The translations under genes were made by a program, and so were the position numbers. Of a stretch of 7,992 bases of DNA, positions 6,442-7,992 are shown one piece after another (within the stretch, counting starts at the first letter, position 1; each line of letters opens with the position of its first letter). Below the pieces are notes generated by a model. That model had not been told where the DNA came from and did not search any database. It saw only the letters and a list, made by a program, of their open reading frames with translations. The DNA comes from Holophagaceae bacterium. Its GTDB lineage: Bacteria; Acidobacteriota; Holophagae; Holophagales; Holophagaceae. The stretch lies in assembly GCA_025353305.1 (NCBI GenBank), contig JANXQX010000278.1, positions 1 to 7,992 on the forward strand, read 5' to 3'.

Positions 6442-6900
6442 CTATTTCGCGGGGGCGGCCTTTGCCGGGACCACGTCCCACTTTCCGCGGACGTCCAAGG
6501 AAAGCACGCAATCGGCTCCAGGCTCGCACCGGGTCATGTGCTGCTTCATGCCCTTGAACGAGAAGTAGGACCCGGCCGGAAGTTTCGTATCCTTGCCATC
6601 GACGGTGAGCACCAGCGTTCCCGATACGACCGTACCGAAGTGGTCGGAGGAATGATGGTGCAGCGGCGCGGCGAATCCATCCTTGAACTTGAGCATGGAA
6701 TGATGTGGACCCTTGGCGGGGTCACCCTGGAGAACCGCCATGCTTACGCCGGGAAAGCCAGGCACGTCGCTCCACTTGATATCACCAGATGCAACCAGGA
6801 CAGCGGTGCCTGCCTTCTTGCCCTCTTTTGCGGTGGCCGGCTGTGCGAATGCAGCGAATGCCAGCGCCAGTGTGAAGACTGCCGAAATGCTCTTCCTCAT
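6442..6900 (-). CDS. Secreted cupin-domain protein
   Basis: A 152-residue protein with a clear Sec signal peptide: MRKS, a hydrophobic core to about residue 20, and a likely cut after ATA at 24. The mature part is a single small cupin, probably periplasmic. WSDVPGFPGVSMAVLQGDPAKGP (43-65) is the usual lead-in of this cupin subgroup. Motif 1 gives H81 and H83 in PLHHHSSDH, and the position normally held by glutamate appears to be H87. Motif 2 gives H121 in GMKQHM. The metal site would thus be all-histidine. C125 and C131 follow closely and might form a disulphide. The ATG at 6898-6900 has a strong Shine-Dalgarno, GAGGAGG (plus-strand 6907-6913), six bases upstream. Substrate and activity are unknown: dioxygenase-like, sugar- or metal-binding roles are all possible. 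It may share a transcript with the exported-protein gene 196 bases downstream. Confidence 0.85.
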   Translation of the reverse strand: MRKSISAVFTLALAFAAFAQPATAKEGKKAGTAVLVASGDIKWSDVPGFPGVSMAVLQGDPAKGPHHSMLKFKDGFAAPLHHHSSDHFGTVVSGTLVLTVDGKDTKLPAGSYFSFKGMKQHMTRCEPGADCVLSLDVRGKWDVVPAKAAPAK

Positions 6901-7220
6901 ATGACCCCTCCTCGTGGGTGTGGTGCTTTGAGAATAAGATGCTATATCAAATCAATTTTGCCATGCTGAGAATATTTTTATTTTTTCACCTGATTTCAAC
7001 CGATCTATTACCAACCTTTACATGGATTCATCCCCGTACATTTCTGGATACGCCTTCTTGGCGCATTCAAGACGTGTCCCATGGGTGAACGTTGCGGTGG
7101 AATTGTTTGAAATCCCGCACTGGAGAGGGAATTAGAAAGGTCAAGCCCCGCAATGATTTATGTTGTCGTGGGCTTCCATTTTATACCCCGGAATGGACCC
7201 ATCGAACCGGTCCGGCTGGT
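6901..7220. other. Non-coding gap with an AT-rich promoter-like stretch
   Basis: No gene is seen in these 320 bases between the metallophosphatase and cupin genes, both on the minus strand. Bases 6931-7020 are strikingly AT-rich compared with the rest, including a T-run at 6975-6986 (an A-tract on the minus strand). This fits a promoter with an UP-like element for the cupin gene. TTGAAA (minus strand, plus 6994-6999) is a -35 candidate, but no -10 at good spacing is convincing. AAGCCC (7143-7148) and GGGCTT (7170-7175) form a longer bulged stem past the phosphatase stop, and a short stem at 7205-7221 overlaps that stop; neither has a clean T-run. CCCATGGG (7078-7085) flanked by ACGT on both sides is a small dyad. 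Confidence 0.45.
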
Positions 7221-7992
7221 TTAGGGCAACAGTGGCTCCCGCTGTCCATCCGCGCTGGCACGCCACGCCCGTCCACCATCCCAGAGCCAGGCCTCGCCCG
7301 GTTGACCTTCCCAGATCCCGGCATCGATCACGAACACCTTCCCGCCATGAAAGGCGGTCACGTGGTTCTGCGTGGTGTGGCCCACGATCATGGCTCCGAC
7401 GCGGAAATGCTTCAGGGCCTGGGTGATCTCCGCTTCAGTGGAGGATGGCGACCCGCCCGGTGGAAGAAGGCCCCGGTACCAGACGGGCCCATTGGGTCCG
7501 AGGAGGAAAGCGGCGTCTCCTTCGGCCATGCGTCCGCGCAGCCCCCAGGCAGCCAGGAAGCGCGTATTGATCTGCTTGATGTCCCAGCCCTGGGCCACCA
7601 ATTCTGGAGAAACTCCGCCATGGACAAAAAGAAAGTTCCCCAGTTTGAGCAGGACGGGGCGGCTGCGCAACCAGCGCCCGAGTTCGGAATTCGGACCGAG
7701 GAGTTCAGGTTGGGACGGCAGGCCCTCGATCCTTCGGGCGTATTTCGGATGGAGGTACCGGAGATCACCGGCAGCCACCATGACTTCGTGGTTGCCGGGG
7801 AGGACATGGACCCAGCCGCCCTTTTTCCGGGCGGCTCCTTCAAGGGCCCTCAAAAACCACAGGACTTCCGTGACATTGGGACCGCGGTCCATGGCATCCC
7901 CGACAACCACGAGATGGCCCTGGCCGAAGGTCCACCGGAGTTGATCATCGATCACGTGTTGGGCCTTCAACAGATTCAGCAGCGTATCGAAG
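7221..7992 (-). CDS. Shewanella-like calcineurin-type metallophosphatase, 5' partial
   Basis: Metal-dependent phosphoesterase related to Shewanella-like protein phosphatases. The frame is open to the window edge (residues FDTLLNLLKAQ precede the first possible start, a TTG at 7968-7970), so the N-terminus with the first metal motif (GDxHG) is outside. Numbering from that TTG, the visible motifs are GDAMDRG (24-30), GNHE (59-62, catalytic-core Asn and His), FVHGG (115-119, metal His) and VGHT (196-199, metal His), with VIDAGI (214-219) near the end. The order and spacing are those of the PPP-like superfamily. This family includes Ser/Thr or Tyr phosphatases and related esterases; the substrate is not predictable here. 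The visible part carries no obvious signal peptide, but the true N-terminus is missing. The TAA at 7221-7223 ends the gene 320 bases before the cupin start. Confidence 0.9.
   Translation of the reverse strand, partial: FDTLLNLLKAQHVIDDQLRWTFGQGHLVVVGDAMDRGPNVTEVLWFLRALEGAARKKGGWVHVLPGNHEVMVAAGDLRYLHPKYARRIEGLPSQPELLGPNSELGRWLRSRPVLLKLGNFLFVHGGVSPELVAQGWDIKQINTRFLAAWGLRGRMAEGDAAFLLGPNGPVWYRGLLPPGGSPSSTEAEITQALKHFRVGAMIVGHTTQNHVTAFHGGKVFVIDAGIWEGQPGEAWLWDGGRAWRASADGQREPLLP

Noticed and set aside
6400..6969. Plus-strand open frame of 189 codons opposite the cupin
   Set aside because: The minus-strand cupin has a signal peptide, a strong ribosome site and metal motifs; the plus-strand frame has none of these.
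7051..7063. CGCC-TTCTT-GGCG mini hairpin
   Set aside because: A four-base stem is too short to be meaningful without other support.
7372..7944. Plus-strand open frame of 190 codons opposite the metallophosphatase
   Set aside because: It is antisense to conserved phosphatase motifs, with an Arg/Pro/Ser-rich shadow composition.

Overview
This is GC-rich bacterial DNA, tightly packed with genes. A predicted secreted cupin and a second exported protein with a possible lipobox suggest a Gram-negative envelope. The gene style is compatible with an Acidobacteriota member such as Holophaga or Geothrix, but that is a low-confidence impression. No rRNA, tRNA, CRISPR array, transposase or phage gene was seen.

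Bases 1-5232, all on the + strand, are dominated by threonine metabolism. In order they hold kbl (5' end cut by the window), tdh, a PLP-dependent threonine/serine dehydratase whose ATG overlaps the tdh stop by one base, a small iron-sulfur locus, and a ThrE-type threonine/serine exporter. Tdh oxidises threonine to 2-amino-3-oxobutyrate, and Kbl splits this with CoA into glycine and acetyl-CoA. The dehydratase would deaminate threonine to 2-oxobutyrate, or serine to pyruvate. ThrE could move surplus threonine or serine out of the cell. The cluster therefore offers two degradation routes and an efflux route for the same amino acid.

The iron-sulfur locus (3252-3899) is the oddest part. It reads as one protein of about 215 codons, made of a divergent 4Fe-4S domain followed by two CDGSH units, interrupted by an in-frame amber codon at 3570-3572. 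The two CDGSH units align without gaps from DGPL to CRCG. In that alignment the TAG falls exactly on a glutamine codon (CAG) of the second unit. The break lies inside the first CDGSH unit, not between domains. A recent nonsense change, a reinitiation-based split or stop-codon readthrough are all possible.

Bases 5233-5513 are non-coding and separate the + block from a convergent - strand block. That block, read from its upstream end, holds a Shewanella-like metallophosphatase (5' end beyond the window), a 320-base gap with an AT-rich stretch, a secreted cupin with an all-histidine metal site, and an exported protein of unknown function. Several short inverted repeats lie in the gaps; those with possible regulatory meaning are listed with low confidence.
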